From positions 2,294,001 through 2,358,000 of the forward strand of contig CAVWLB010000010.1 of assembly GCA_963755695.1 (NCBI GenBank): DNA of 64,000 nucleotides, given 5' to 3'. The notes under the pieces were generated by a model. It was not told the DNA's origin, did not search any database, and worked only from the letters and a program-made list of their open reading frames with translations. The stretch is from QHWT01 sp963755695 (GTDB lineage: Bacteria > Acidobacteriota > Vicinamibacteria > Vicinamibacterales > 2-12-FULL-66-21). The number at the start of each line of letters is the position of its first letter. Position 1 is the first letter of the stretch. The translations under genes and the position numbers were made by a program. This document shows positions 18,411 through 29,620 of this stretch, in pieces.

Positions 18411-19811
18411 TCAGCTCCAGTGGCGATCGTTGCTTCGCTCCTTGTCCCACTCCGGGGTGGGTCGGAAGTAGCCGGAGTCGGGCCGCAGGTGCTGCTTGAC
18501 GGCTTCATCGTTGAGATCGACTCCAAGCCCCGGCGCGTCGGGCACGATGGCGAATCCTTTGTCGACCAGCGGCTGCCCGCCGGTGGTCCGCACCAGGTCT
18601 TCCCACCATGGCACATCGAGCGAGTGATGTTCGAGCGCGACGAAATTCTCAGTCGCCGCGGCGCAGTGGACGTTCGCCATGAACGACACGGGCGTGCCGG
18701 CGAAATGCATGGCCATCGCTACGCCGTGTTCCATCGCGTAGTCGCCAATCTTCTTGGTTTCGATCAGTCCGCCGGCGCTGGCCAGATCGGGATGAATCAT
18801 GTCGAGCGCGCCCATGTCGATCAGCTTGATGAAGTCCTCTTTCAGATAGATGTCTTCCCCGGTCAGGATCGGCGTGGTCGTCGAGTCCTTGATCTGCTTC
18901 AGCAGCTCGCCGAACTCCCACGGCACCATGTCTTCCATCCAGGCGAGACTCCACTTCTCCATCGCCTGCGCGAGCTTGATGCAGCTGTTGACCCCGATGT
19001 GGCCATAGTGATCCGAGGCCAGCGGGATCTCCATGCCGATGGTCTGGCGAATCTGGCCGATCCAGTCGGACAACCACTCGATGCCTTTGTCGGTGATTTG
19101 AATGCCGGTAAAGGGATGCATCACCCGCTGGCCGCCGCCGATGTCGGTCCCCAGCGGCATCGACAGGGTCCCAGGAACGTCACGCAGCAGCCCGATCCCG
19201 AAGTCCTGCTTCAAGAAGGTGATTCCTCGATCCATTCGCGCCTTGAGCATCTCCCCCTGTTCCTTCGGGGTGTCGCGTTCGGTGGTGTCGGCGTAAAGGC
19301 GGACGCGATCCCGGAACTTGCCGCCGAGCATCTGCCAGCAAGGCACGCCCCAGGCCTTGCCCGCGAGATCCATCAGCGCCATCTCGATGCCGCACACGCC
19401 CCCGGCTTGCCGGGCCGGCGCGCCAAACTGCTTGAGCTTCCTGAACACCTTGTCGACGTTGCACGGGTTCTCGCCAAGAATGCGGCTCTTGAGGAACAGT
19501 GCATAGGTCTCGCTGGCGCCATCACGCACCTCGCCCCATCCCACGAGGCCCTGGTTGGTGTCGATGCGGATGATAGGACAGGTCATCGGCGCGCCGACGA
19601 CAACCGCGTATCGGAGATCGGTGATCTTGAGCGCGGACGGCTCGGATGCTCGCTTCACGTTGGCTTGCACGAGATTCGCCGCAGCATCGGCGGCGGCATC
19701 CCCGCTCAACGCCATCGCCCCCGCCGCGCCGAGACCAACGGTCTTGAAAAACGAACGCCGGTCGATCCCGCGGGGGACATCAGCCAACAACGTTCGGACT
19801 GCAGCCTTCAT
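18411..19811 (-). CDS. Enolase-superfamily (MR/MLE) dehydratase with Tat leader
   Basis: This 466-residue gene is intact. It has a twin-arginine leader (GIDRRSFFKTVGLGAAGAMAL) at about 15-40, the MR/MLE cap domain (PIIRIDTNQGLVGWGEVRDG) and a barrel with metal ligands in LASDHYGHIG (Asp), LAWMEDMVP (Glu) and TGEDIYLKE (Glu). The general-base Lys region is FLKQDFGIGLL, and the His/Asp dyad region is AMAMHFAGTPV. It is probably an exported sugar-acid dehydratase or racemase; the exact substrate cannot be read from sequence. It is divergent from the mannonate dehydratase-like gene at 19977. Confidence 0.88.
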   Translation of the reverse strand: MKAAVRTLLADVPRGIDRRSFFKTVGLGAAGAMALSGDAAADAAANLVQANVKRASEPSALKITDLRYAVVVGAPMTCPIIRIDTNQGLVGWGEVRDGASETYALFLKSRILGENPCNVDKVFRKLKQFGAPARQAGGVCGIEMALMDLAGKAWGVPCWQMLGGKFRDRVRLYADTTERDTPKEQGEMLKARMDRGITFLKQDFGIGLLRDVPGTLSMPLGTDIGGGQRVMHPFTGIQITDKGIEWLSDWIGQIRQTIGMEIPLASDHYGHIGVNSCIKLAQAMEKWSLAWMEDMVPWEFGELLKQIKDSTTTPILTGEDIYLKEDFIKLIDMGALDMIHPDLASAGGLIETKKIGDYAMEHGVAMAMHFAGTPVSFMANVHCAAATENFVALEHHSLDVPWWEDLVRTTGGQPLVDKGFAIVPDAPGLGVDLNDEAVKQHLRPDSGYFRPTPEWDKERSNDRHWS

Positions 19812-19976
19812 GGGCCCTCACTTGGCGACGAATTCGCCGGGAGACTGCCACCCACGATGTGCGCATGTCAAGGGACGCGCCTGATGTCTGTCAACGCGCC
19901 TGATGTCGCCGACCTGCGTAGTAGTAGAGTAGGCCTGCCCGCGCGCCGCAGTCGGCAACCAGCGAAGGAGGAAGCT

Positions 19977-21120
19977 GTGAGTCACCAACAGTCGCGACGA
20001 ACACTGCTCAAGACTGTCGGTGTCGCGGCGCTGGCCATCCCCACGGCCGCGGTGAGGAACAGCATTGCGATTGAAGCGGAATCGCCTGACCAACGCTCAC
20101 GCTTCGAAGGCAAGGACACCCCGAAGATCTGCCTCGAAGCCGGAGCGGCAGTGGGCGGCTCGAGTGAGGAAGCGGCCGCAGCGGCCCGCCGGATTCGCCA
20201 GCTTGGCGTGGAGCACGTCATCTCCGGCGGCGGCGCGGATTCCCTGGGAAGAGAGCCGATTGCGCGAGACGATGGACCGGCTCAAGGAGAACGGCCTCAC
20301 GCTGGCGAACCTGATGATCTCCGGCTTTCCAAACGCCATCTACAACCGTCCCGACAAGGATGCGGACATCGACAAGGTGATCCAGTCGATCCGAGGCCGC
20401 CGGCAAGGTCGGCCTGCCGGTTGTCGAATACAACTGGTACGCGCATCGCGCAATGGAAGGCTATTTCGAAGAAACCGGGCGGGCCGGCGCCGGATGGACC
20501 GGGTTCGATTACCAACGCATGAAAGACCTTCCGCCGCTGCCCGACGAAGGGGCCCACACGCTCGACGAGATGTGGACCAACATCACCTACTTCCTGAAGG
20601 CGGTCGATTCCCGACGCCGAGAAGGCCGGGCGTGCGGCTGGCGCTCCATCCCAACGACCCGCCGGCGCCGATCAGTCGCGGGTCGCAACAGATCATGGCC
20701 ACGATTGACGGCTGGAAGAAACTGATCGGAATCGTCGACAGTCCGTCGAACGGGATCACCTTCGACTGCGGCGTGACCCGCGAGATGGGCGGCGACCCGG
20801 TCGAGGTCTGCCGATGGTTCGGGTCTCGCGATCGCATCAACCACGTGCACTTCCGCAACGTGAAGGTGCAGAAGCCGTACGAGCGCTACACCGAAGTCTT
20901 CATCGACGAGGGAGAAAACGACATGTTCGCGGTGATGAAAGAGCTCGTGCGGCAGAAGTACCCGCGGCTGATCTACCCCGAGCATCCACGAGGGATCGAC
21001 TACGACCGCGAGCAACCGAACTTCCGATCGCAGTATCCCGGCGGCGGAGGCTATGCCGGGTTTGCTTTCAACGTCGGCTACACCCGCGCGATGATGCAGG
21101 CGGCGCTCGCAGGTTGCTGA
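19977..21120 (+). CDS. Mannonate dehydratase (UxuA)-like TIM-barrel protein with Tat leader, frameshifted
   Basis: The GTG at 19977 has AGGAGG 5 nt upstream and opens with SHQQSRRTLLKTVGVAAL, a twin-arginine leader. After correcting single-base indels near 20240, 20395, 20608 and 20627 the protein reads RIPWEESRLRETM, GLPVVEYNWYAHRAMEGYF, MWTNITYFLKAVIPDAEKAG, VRLALHPNDPPAPISRG, ITFDCGVTREMGGDP, NHVHFRNVK and IYPEHPRG. These are UxuA blocks, including HPNDPP. The usual enzyme dehydrates D-mannonate to 2-keto-3-deoxygluconate in the cytoplasm; an exported form is unusual. It is followed 49 bp later by two RraA genes. Confidence 0.8.
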
Positions 21121-21169
21121 CGCCGTGGCCGCTGATTGCTGAATGCTCGAGACCAAGGAGACAACCGAC

Positions 21170-22088
21170 ATGCCGCGCCCTCTCGCAATCGCGATCCTTA
21201 CGGCGGCGCTCCTGACGCCGGTTCTGTCGTCACGCACAGCTGTTCACGCTGACGAAGGATCAGATGATCGAGTACACCGCGCAAAACCCGTTCGAGCGGT
21301 TTCCCGACGGCCGGCCCAAAGTGCCCGATGCCTTGATCGAGCGCGCGCGCGAGCTTGTCGTCCGAAGAGGTCTTCGCGATTCTTCCAGGCAAGGGTTTCC
21401 GCAACCAGTACGAGGATGGCTTCCAGGATTCTGCATCCGGGCAAGAAACTCGTCGGCCGCGCGTTCACGGTGCAGTTCATGCCGGTGCGGCCGGACCTCG
21501 ACGAGCGTGATCAATGCCCGGGCGAAGGCCGCAGGACTGGATCGCATGTACAACCAGGTGGCGATCGACATGCTGCAGCCCGGCGACGTGCTCGTCGTCG
21601 ATCTCTTCGGCAAGACCGAGGGCGGCACCATCGTCGGCGACAATCTCTTCTACTACGTCATGAAGGCGACGAAGGGCGCCGGACTGGTCGTGGACGGCGC
21701 GATTCGGGACCTCGAGGGGATTTCGGGAATGGACATGCCCGCATACTTCAGGAGCGTGCATCCGAGCGCCATCGGCAACGTGATGATCAGCGGCATCAAC
21801 ATTCCGGTCCGAATCGGTAGTGCGACCGTCATGCCGGGCGATCTCGTGTTCGGAGACGCCGAAGGCGTCTACTTCATTCCTCCCGCGCTGGTGCAGCCGG
21901 TCGTCGACAACGCGGACGTGATCCACATTCACGACGAATGGACCCGCCTGAAGTTCGACGAGGGCAAGTACAAGTCGAGTGAGATCTACGGCACACCCAA
22001 GGATCCGGCACTCAAGCAGGAATATGAGGAGTACCTGAAAAAGCGTCTCGAGGAAATTCGAAAGAAATACGCGACGGGGAAGCCATGA
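21170..22088 (+). CDS. Exported RraA-family protein 1 (frameshifted)
   Basis: The ATG at 21170 follows AAGGAG by 9 nt and gives a signal peptide (PLAIAILTAALLTPVLSSAQ after repair). The RraA/DlpA-like core follows: KLVGRAFTVQFMPVRPDLD, INARAKAAGLDRMYNQV, MLQPGDVLVVDLFGKTEGGTIVGDN and GLVVDGAIRDLEGI with the conserved Arg-Asp pair, then VMPGDLVFGDAEGVYFIPP. Inserted bases near 21233, 21357, 21423 and 21505 shift the frame; each removal restores similarity. Family members are 4-hydroxy-4-methyl-2-oxoglutarate/oxaloacetate aldolases or RNase E inhibitors; an exported copy points to the aldolase type. Confidence 0.8.
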
Positions 22089-22807
22089 TCAAACGAACAG
22101 TCACTCTCGTCCTCGCGGCAACGTGCGCCGCCACGGTGTGGGTCGTTGCGCAACCGGCCGATGTTTCCCTGGTCGATGGGTTTCGAACCGTCGAGGTTGC
22201 CTCCGTCTCGGATGCCATGGAACAGCTCTACGGGCAGCGCGGCTACATGGCGCACGACATGCGGCCGCTGGCGCCGACGAAATTTGCCGGGCCGGCTGTC
22301 ACCGTGCAGCTGAAGAAAGAGGAACACAAGGAAGGATCCGCCGCATCGCAAGGCATGCTGGACCTGATCGATTCGTCGCCGGCGGGATCCGTCTACGTGA
22401 TGGTGCTCGAGGACGGGGCGGATTTCGCCGGCATCGGTGGCCTGATGGCCACGGCCATGAAATACCGGGGCTTCGCGGGCGCCGTCATCGACGCGTCGGT
22501 CCGCGACACCCCGCAGATCCGCAAGCTGCAGTTTCCGGTGTTCAGCCGCGGGGTGGCGCCGTCCACGACAATCAATCACTACCGCGTGACCGGGGTGAAC
22601 GTGCCGGTGACGTGCGCCGGCGTGCGGGTGCAGCCCGGCGACATCATTGCCGCGGATGAAGACGGCGTCGCCGTGGTGCCACAGGCGAAAGCGGCAGAAG
22701 TACTCAAGAAATCACAGGAGCTCGACGACATCGAGCACCGGATGCTCCCGTTCATCGAGAAGTACCGATCGATCAAAGAAGCTGTAAAGCAGTTCGGAAG
22801 AATTTAA
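22085..22807 (+). CDS. Exported RraA-family protein 2
   Basis: This intact 240-residue protein overlaps the preceding RraA gene by 4 bp (ATGA). It has a Sec signal peptide (RTVTLVLAATCAATVWVVAQ), then the RraA core with VASVSDAMEQLYG, VMVLEDGADFAGIGGLMATAMKYRG, GAVIDASVRDTPQIR (substrate/metal Arg-Asp) and VQPGDIIAADEDGVAVVPQ. Paired and differently sized, the two exported RraA proteins may form a hetero-oligomer. The likely activity is aldol cleavage of a 2-oxo acid to pyruvate. Confidence 0.86.
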   Translation: MIKRTVTLVLAATCAATVWVVAQPADVSLVDGFRTVEVASVSDAMEQLYGQRGYMAHDMRPLAPTKFAGPAVTVQLKKEEHKEGSAASQGMLDLIDSSPAGSVYVMVLEDGADFAGIGGLMATAMKYRGFAGAVIDASVRDTPQIRKLQFPVFSRGVAPSTTINHYRVTGVNVPVTCAGVRVQPGDIIAADEDGVAVVPQAKAAEVLKKSQELDDIEHRMLPFIEKYRSIKEAVKQFGRI

Positions 22808-22869
22808 GGGCGCCTGCGGCCAGCGCGTGCGGCCTGAGGGAAGCGCCGCGAAGCGACGCCCGCGAGCGA

Positions 22870-22895
22870 GCGCGTGGGGGTGGGGCCCCACGCGC
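22870..22895. promoter_or_regulatory. Perfect 10-bp inverted repeat upstream of mutarotase-like gene
   Basis: GCGCGTGGGG and CCCCACGCGC flank a 6-nt loop and lie 23 nt before the ATG at 22919. There is no U-tract, so it could be a terminator-like attenuator between the RraA pair and the next gene, or a protein-binding site. Confidence 0.5.
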
Positions 22896-22918
22896 AATTG
22901 AAAGAGGATCTGACATCC

Positions 22919-23890
22919 ATGCTGACCTGGCTGATCGTCTGCCTGACGCTCCTTCCGCTCCATCAGGCCGCGGCCGCTCGGCCTCCGGAAGCGACGCTGT
23001 CCAACTCCGAGATCCGCGCCAGTCTTTACCTCCCCGACCCAGAGGCCGGTTACTACCGGGGGACGCGTTTCGACTGGTCGGGCGCAATCGCCAGCCTGGA
23101 ATGGCATGGACACAACTACTTTGGAAAGTGGTTCGATCGCTACGACCCGAAAATCCACGATGCGATTACCGGCCCGGTCGAGGAGTTCCTCACCAACGGC
23201 GCCGGGCTGGGATACGAGGAAGCGAAACCGGGCGACAGCTTCGTTCGCATTGGTGTCGGAGCGGTCCGTAAGCCTGACGAGCCGAAGTACCGGCAGTTCA
23301 GCACCTACGAGATCGTCGACCCTGGAAAATGGACGGTCACCAAGGGAGCGGACTGGATTCAATTCGTCCACGAACTGCGCGACACGGGGGGCTACGCCTA
23401 CGTCTACCGCAAGAAGCTGCGTATCGTCCGCAACACGCTGGTGCTGGATCATGAATTGAAGAACACCGGTCGCAAGACGATCGCGACCAGCGTGTACGAA
23501 CACAACTTCTTCATGCTGGACGGCAAACCAACCGGACCTGAGTCCGTGGTGCGATTCGCCTTCGCACCACGCGCCACCGACCCGCTGAACGGGCTTGCCG
23601 AGGTGCGAGGCAACACGTTGGTATACCTCCGCCAACTGCAGCCGCGGCAGACGGTGGCGACCGACCTCGAAGGGTTCGGCCAGACCGCCAGGGATTACGA
23701 CATCCGAGTCGAGAATCGACAGACAGGTGCCGGTGTGCGGCAGACCGGCGATCGGCCGATGTCAAAGCTGCACCTCTGGTCGATTTCGACGACCGTCTGT
23801 CCCGAGGCCTTCATCGATCTGCAGATCGAGCCGGGCAAGGCATCCACGTGGCGGATCACCTACGAGTTCTATCAGGTCCACGCATCGTGA
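22919..23890 (+). CDS. Exported galactose-mutarotase-like (aldose epimerase fold) protein
   Basis: The 323-residue protein has a signal peptide (MLTWLIVCLTLLPLHQAAAA). The ATG at 22919 is preferred to an earlier GTG because it begins the signal peptide and AGAGG precedes it. The beta-sandwich body with ASLYLPDPEAGYYRGTRFDWSG, LVLDHELKNTGRKTIATSVYEHNFFMLDG and WSISTTVCPEAFIDL resembles aldose-1-epimerase-like sugar-binding proteins. The classic catalytic His pair is only partly recognisable, so activity is uncertain. The stop overlaps the GTG start of the PQQ dehydrogenase. Confidence 0.75.
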   Translation: MLTWLIVCLTLLPLHQAAAARPPEATLSNSEIRASLYLPDPEAGYYRGTRFDWSGAIASLEWHGHNYFGKWFDRYDPKIHDAITGPVEEFLTNGAGLGYEEAKPGDSFVRIGVGAVRKPDEPKYRQFSTYEIVDPGKWTVTKGADWIQFVHELRDTGGYAYVYRKKLRIVRNTLVLDHELKNTGRKTIATSVYEHNFFMLDGKPTGPESVVRFAFAPRATDPLNGLAEVRGNTLVYLRQLQPRQTVATDLEGFGQTARDYDIRVENRQTGAGVRQTGDRPMSKLHLWSISTTVCPEAFIDLQIEPGKASTWRITYEFYQVHAS

Positions 23891-25864
23891 GCGCCTCACA
23901 TTGCGTGCTGACCTGTTGGTTCGCGCTCGCGTGCGGGCTCGCGCTCACCCTGGCGCAAACCATCGATCCTGGACGCAAGAGCTTCGAGACCTACTGCGCG
24001 CGGTGCCACGGCGCCGACGGCAACGGGGGTGAAATGGGTCCGCCCATCGCCCTGCGACTGGCGGAACGCGACGACGAGCAGCTGGCGAAGTTCATTCATG
24101 AAGGGCTGCCCGATCGGGGCATGCCGCCCAATCCGGTGACCGCACAGGAGTGGCCGGACCTGCTGAAGTTCCTGCGCAACATCGAGCGACGCGGCGCAAC
24201 CTACCCGGTGACGAAGAGAACGCTCCGGGTCGAAACCGCGTCGGGATCGACCCTCGACGGCCAGGTGCTTGGCGAAGGTTTCGACGAGCTGCAGTTGCGT
24301 ACCAGCGATCGACGCGTGCACCTGCTCAGACGCTCCGGGGAGCGGTTCCGCGAGGTGACATCCGAAACCGACTGGCCGACCTATAACGGCGATCCCGGTG
24401 GAAACCGCTACACCGCGCTGACCGAGATCAGCAAAGAGACGCTCGGTCGCCTCGCGATGCGCTGGATGTTCACGCTCGATGGCGGCGGCGATCTTCAAGT
24501 CACGCCGGCCGTCGTCCAGGGCGTGATGTACGTGGCCGGCGTCAACGAGTGTTATGCCCTCGACGCCGGTAGCGGCCGCCAGATCTGGCGATACCGGAGG
24601 GCCCGGACCACCGGCCTGTCGACGGGAGGTCATGCCAACCGTGGCGTTGCGGTTGCCGGCAACCGCGTGTTCATGCTGACCGACAACGCGCACATCATCG
24701 CGCTCAATCGCTTTACCGGCGAACTGCAGTGGGATACCGAGCTCGATGACTGGCGCAAGAATTACTCAGCGACTTCGGCGCCGCTCCCTGCCGGCAACCT
24801 CGTGATCTCGGGCGTGGCGGGTGGAGAGCACGGTGCGAACGGGTTCGTGGCAGCCCACGATCAGGAAACAGGAAAGGAAGTGTGGCGGTTCTGCGACGGT
24901 GCCGAAGCCCGGAGAGCCGGGATCCGAGACCTGGCAGGGCAAAGACATCGAACACGGCGGCGCGCCGACGTGGTTCACCGGCAGCTACGACGCCGAGCTC
25001 GACATGATCTACTGGCCGACCGGAAATCCTGCCAAGGAGTACAACGGCGATCATCGGCAGGGTGACAATCTGTATTCCGATTGCATTCTGGCGCTGGACC
25101 GCAAGACCGGCCGCTTGAAGTGGTACTACCAGTTCACGCCGCACGATCTCTGGGACTGGGATGCCACCGAAACCTCGGTGCTCGTGGATGCGACCTGGCA
25201 GGGGCAGCCACGGAAGCTGATGCTCCATGCCAATCGCAACGGCTTCTTCTACATCTTCGATCGCCGGGACGGCACGTTGCTGAAGGCCAGGCCGTTCGTC
25301 AAGAACCTGACCTGGGCGCGCGAGATTGGGACCGACGGCCGACCGGTCAAGCTTCCGAACCAGGAGCCGACGGTCAAGGGGACGAAGGTCTGTCCCTCGC
25401 AGGACGGCGCGACCAACTGGTTCTCTCCGTCGTTCAATCCCGCAACCGGTCTCTACTACATTCAAACCTTCGAGAAGTGCAGCATCTATACGAAGAGCGA
25501 TCAGGGCGAGTGGGAATCCGGCAAGTCCTACCTCGGCGGATCGCAGCGGACTGCCGACGATCCCAGGCCAGAGCGCATCCTCAGGGCGTTAGACATTCAA
25601 ACTGGCGAGACCCGGTGGTCGCTCCCGCAGCCCGGCCCCGCGCAGTCGTGGGGTGGGACACTGAGCACTGCGAGCGGCCTGGTGATCTTCGGGTCGGACG
25701 ACGGCGCGCTGATGGCGGCCGACGCCGCGACCGGCAAGCCGCTGTGGGCGTTTCAAACGAATCAGACCTGGAAAGCATCGCCAATGACCTACACGTTCGA
25801 CGGCCGACAGGTCGTCGCCGTGGCGGCCGGCACCAGTATCATCACATTCAGCATTCGTGATTGA
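23887..25864 (+). CDS. PQQ-dependent dehydrogenase fused to one cytochrome c (frameshifted)
   Basis: The GTG start overlaps the previous stop by 4 bp. A signal peptide (VLTCWFALACGLALTLAQ) is followed by a cytochrome c domain with heme motif CARCHG and a distal Met in DRGMPPNPV. The eight-bladed quinoprotein propeller starts DWPTYNGDPGGNRYTALTEI and includes DNLYSDCILALDRKTG and FTPHDLWDWDATET. One extra base near 24894 separates two frames; without it the sequence reads WRFWTVPKPGEPGSETW. The enzyme probably oxidises sugars or alcohols in the periplasm and passes electrons to its own heme. It follows the mutarotase-like protein, which would fit sugar substrates. Confidence 0.85.
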
Positions 25865-25866
25865 AC

Positions 25867-27114
25867 ATGCCGATCAGCCGACGAGACTTCTGCGAGCGTT
25901 TGATCCCCGGCGGACTGTTGCTGGCCGCGTCGCCCGGCGCCGCCGCCTGTGTCCAGCAAGCGGCGGATCGCACACAGGCGCCAGCGCCGACCGGTTCCCA
26001 CATCGGCAGCCTGTATCCATTCGTGCAAGGACAGGCCGACCACTCGAAGCTGGAACTGTCCTTTCTGCAGTCTGAGTTCAAGACGCTTGCCGAGTGGCAG
26101 CCAACCGCGAGAGCCCGAATCTTCGATCATCTGTTTTTCGCGCCGCCGCCCGTCGCGCCGCAGGCGCAACTCGTGCGACGCACCGACAAAGCGGACTACA
26201 TCGAGGAGTACCTGACGTTCCAGACGGCCCCGGACATCCGCGTCCCGGGGTACGTGCTGATCCCGAAAAACGCTCGTCTGCCGGCCCCGGGCATTGTCGC
26301 GTTGCACAGCCATGACGGCGTGTATCTCTGGGGCAAGGAAAAGATCGTCGCGATCGAGCATGAGCATCCATGGCTCATCGACTACAAGCGAGATGCGTAC
26401 GGCGGCAAGAGCATTACCGCCGAACTGGTCAGGCAGGGCTACGTCGTGGTCACGATCGACGCGTTGTACTGGGGCGAGCGGCGCATGCTGCTGGACGATG
26501 ATTCCGCGGCGTACCGGGAGCGGCCGCTGAGTATGACCGAGCAGGAGATTCGCGCGTTCAACCAGCGCGCGCAGCAGAACGAACAGTTGCTGGCCCGCAG
26601 CCTCTTCACAGCCGGGATCACCTGGCCGGGTGTGCTGCTATGGGACGACATCAGGACGGTAGACTACCTCGCGTCGCGGCCCGAGGTGGATCGCAACCGC
26701 ATTGGCTGCGTCGGGCTGTCGATGGGAGGCTACAGAAGCTATTTGCTGGCCGCGCTCGACCCACGGATCAGGGCAGCAGTCGACGTGGGCTGGATGACCT
26801 CGTTCGCGGCGCAAATCAAGCAGCATGTGATCAACACGATCGGCTTGTCGTTTCACATCAACGGTCTCTATCGCTACCTGGATTTCCCGGATTTCGCCGC
26901 ATTGATCGCCCCTCGAGCGCTGATGGTGATCAACGGATCGCAAGATCAGCTGTTTGCGCTCGACGGTGTGAAGGCTGCTTTCGACAAGATCGCCCGCTGT
27001 TATGCCAAGGCGGGCGCGCCGGATCGGCAACGCTGCCGGATGTACGACGCGCCGCACCAGTTCAATCGCGAAATGCAGGCGGAAGCCTGGGATTGGCTGA
27101 AGAAGTGGGTGTGA
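25867..27114 (+). CDS. Tat-exported alpha/beta hydrolase (acetyl xylan esterase / dienelactone hydrolase-like)
   Basis: The 415-residue protein begins MPISRRDFCERLIPGGLLL, a twin-arginine leader. The ATG 2 nt after the PQQ stop is used rather than a TTG two codons earlier. The alpha/beta-hydrolase core has GIVALHSHDGVY, WGERRMLLDDD, the nucleophile elbow GCVGLSMGGYRS, an acid-loop region INGSQDQLFALDG and the catalytic His in YDAPHQFN. It is likely a carbohydrate esterase acting outside the cytoplasm. It is the last gene of a six-gene plus-strand run from 19977. Confidence 0.83.
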   Translation: MPISRRDFCERLIPGGLLLAASPGAAACVQQAADRTQAPAPTGSHIGSLYPFVQGQADHSKLELSFLQSEFKTLAEWQPTARARIFDHLFFAPPPVAPQAQLVRRTDKADYIEEYLTFQTAPDIRVPGYVLIPKNARLPAPGIVALHSHDGVYLWGKEKIVAIEHEHPWLIDYKRDAYGGKSITAELVRQGYVVVTIDALYWGERRMLLDDDSAAYRERPLSMTEQEIRAFNQRAQQNEQLLARSLFTAGITWPGVLLWDDIRTVDYLASRPEVDRNRIGCVGLSMGGYRSYLLAALDPRIRAAVDVGWMTSFAAQIKQHVINTIGLSFHINGLYRYLDFPDFAALIAPRALMVINGSQDQLFALDGVKAAFDKIARCYAKAGAPDRQRCRMYDAPHQFNREMQAEAWDWLKKWV

Positions 27115-27210
27115 CGTGAAGGCGTAGGGTGCGTCTTTCTGAGGGGTGCCTGAAAACGAATGCGCTCGGCATCTCTGAAGAGGTGCCCTACAGACTCTTT
27201 CAGTGAGGTG

Positions 27211-27236
27211 TTGGGCGCCGCTTTAGAGGCGCCCAA
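27211..27236. terminator. Candidate bidirectional terminator hairpin
   Basis: TTGGGCGCC and GGCGCCCAA form a perfect 9-bp stem around an 8-nt loop, midway between two convergent genes (stops at 27114 and 27298). There is no long U-tract, so it is a plausible but unproven transcription stop for both strands. Confidence 0.55.
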
Positions 27237-27297
27237 ATCGCGCCACGAGCCAATGAACCGGCCTATAACGAACGACTGGCCGGCGGCGGGCACGAGA

Positions 27298-28662
<1,365 letters not shown>

Positions 28663-28687
28663 GACGCTCTGCTCCTGCGATCGACGC

Positions 28688-29572
28688 TCAGGCCTGGGGC
28701 ATCTTGAAGGTCTGGCGCACGTACTCGATGTTCGCGCGGGTGTCGGCAATCAGGTCCTTGGACGGCGAGTCGGTTTCGAGCACGTACCATCCGCGGTAGC
28801 CGATGTCGTGATACTCCTCCGCCAGGCGCGGCCAGTCGAGGATGTCCCGATCGCGCATCAACTTCTCTCCGTTCTTGATGTGAACCTGGTTGATGCGCTT
28901 TCCGAGGCGCGCCGGCTCGCCGTACGGATCGTGCACGCTCGACTTGATGTTTCGCGCGTCGTAATACACGCCGACGTAGTCCGAGCCAATCGCGTCGAGC
29001 AACCTGAGGTTGTCCTCCGCCGAAATCCAGTCTTCCAGCGCGACGACGACCCCGGCCTGCTCGGCGTAGCGCGCGACTTCCTTCATCATCGCGACGAAGG
29101 TGTCGACCTCCTGCTGATTCTCCATATGAATATGGCTGTCGCCGAGGATCGGCAGCAGAATGTTCGTAGTCCCAAGATTCCGCGCAACCTCGATGGCTTC
29201 GACGAGCAGAATCGCCGCGGCCGGATTGGTGTGGAGAGGCAGCCGGGATTTGCCGGGCGAGCCGATCGCCAGCGAACAGATCTGGATCCGGTTCTCGAGC
29301 GCCGCCTGCTTGAATGCAGCCTGGGTCTTCGGCTCGCGCAGATGAGGACTGCCGTCGGTTGGAAAGGTCAGGCTGACCTGGATGCCATCGAGTCCAATCT
29401 CCCTGGCCAGCGCAACCTTGGTGATGTCGCCGCGTTTCCCGAGATTCCAATCCGTCATTCCAATCCGCAACGGCAGAGAGGAGGACGATGGGATCTGCGC
29501 GCGCGCAACGACTGGGGCCGCGACGGTGGCGATTGCTGCCTGTTTCACGAAATCACGCCGGGTCACGTCCAT
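28688..29572 (-). CDS. Sugar phosphate isomerase/epimerase-like TIM barrel with Tat leader
   Basis: The 294-residue protein begins MDVTRRDFVKQAAIATVAAP, a twin-arginine leader. The AP-endonuclease-2/xylose isomerase-like barrel has LGLDGIQVSL-type strands and the metal-ligand positions Glu in VVALEDWIS, Asp and His in YVGVYYDARN and INQVHIKNG, and Glu in GWYVLETD. The gene is intact. It sits between SelA-like enzyme 2 and the Gfo/Idh/MocA gene on one strand with short gaps (48 and 25 bp), so an operon is likely. Confidence 0.85.
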   Translation of the reverse strand: MDVTRRDFVKQAAIATVAAPVVARAQIPSSSSLPLRIGMTDWNLGKRGDITKVALAREIGLDGIQVSLTFPTDGSPHLREPKTQAAFKQAALENRIQICSLAIGSPGKSRLPLHTNPAAAILLVEAIEVARNLGTTNILLPILGDSHIHMENQQEVDTFVAMMKEVARYAEQAGVVVALEDWISAEDNLRLLDAIGSDYVGVYYDARNIKSSVHDPYGEPARLGKRINQVHIKNGEKLMRDRDILDWPRLAEEYHDIGYRGWYVLETDSPSKDLIADTRANIEYVRQTFKMPQA

Positions 29573-29620
29573 GAAGCTTGACTCTCTTTGAGCTCGGGTA
29601 CTGCCACCTTCGGGCAGAGG

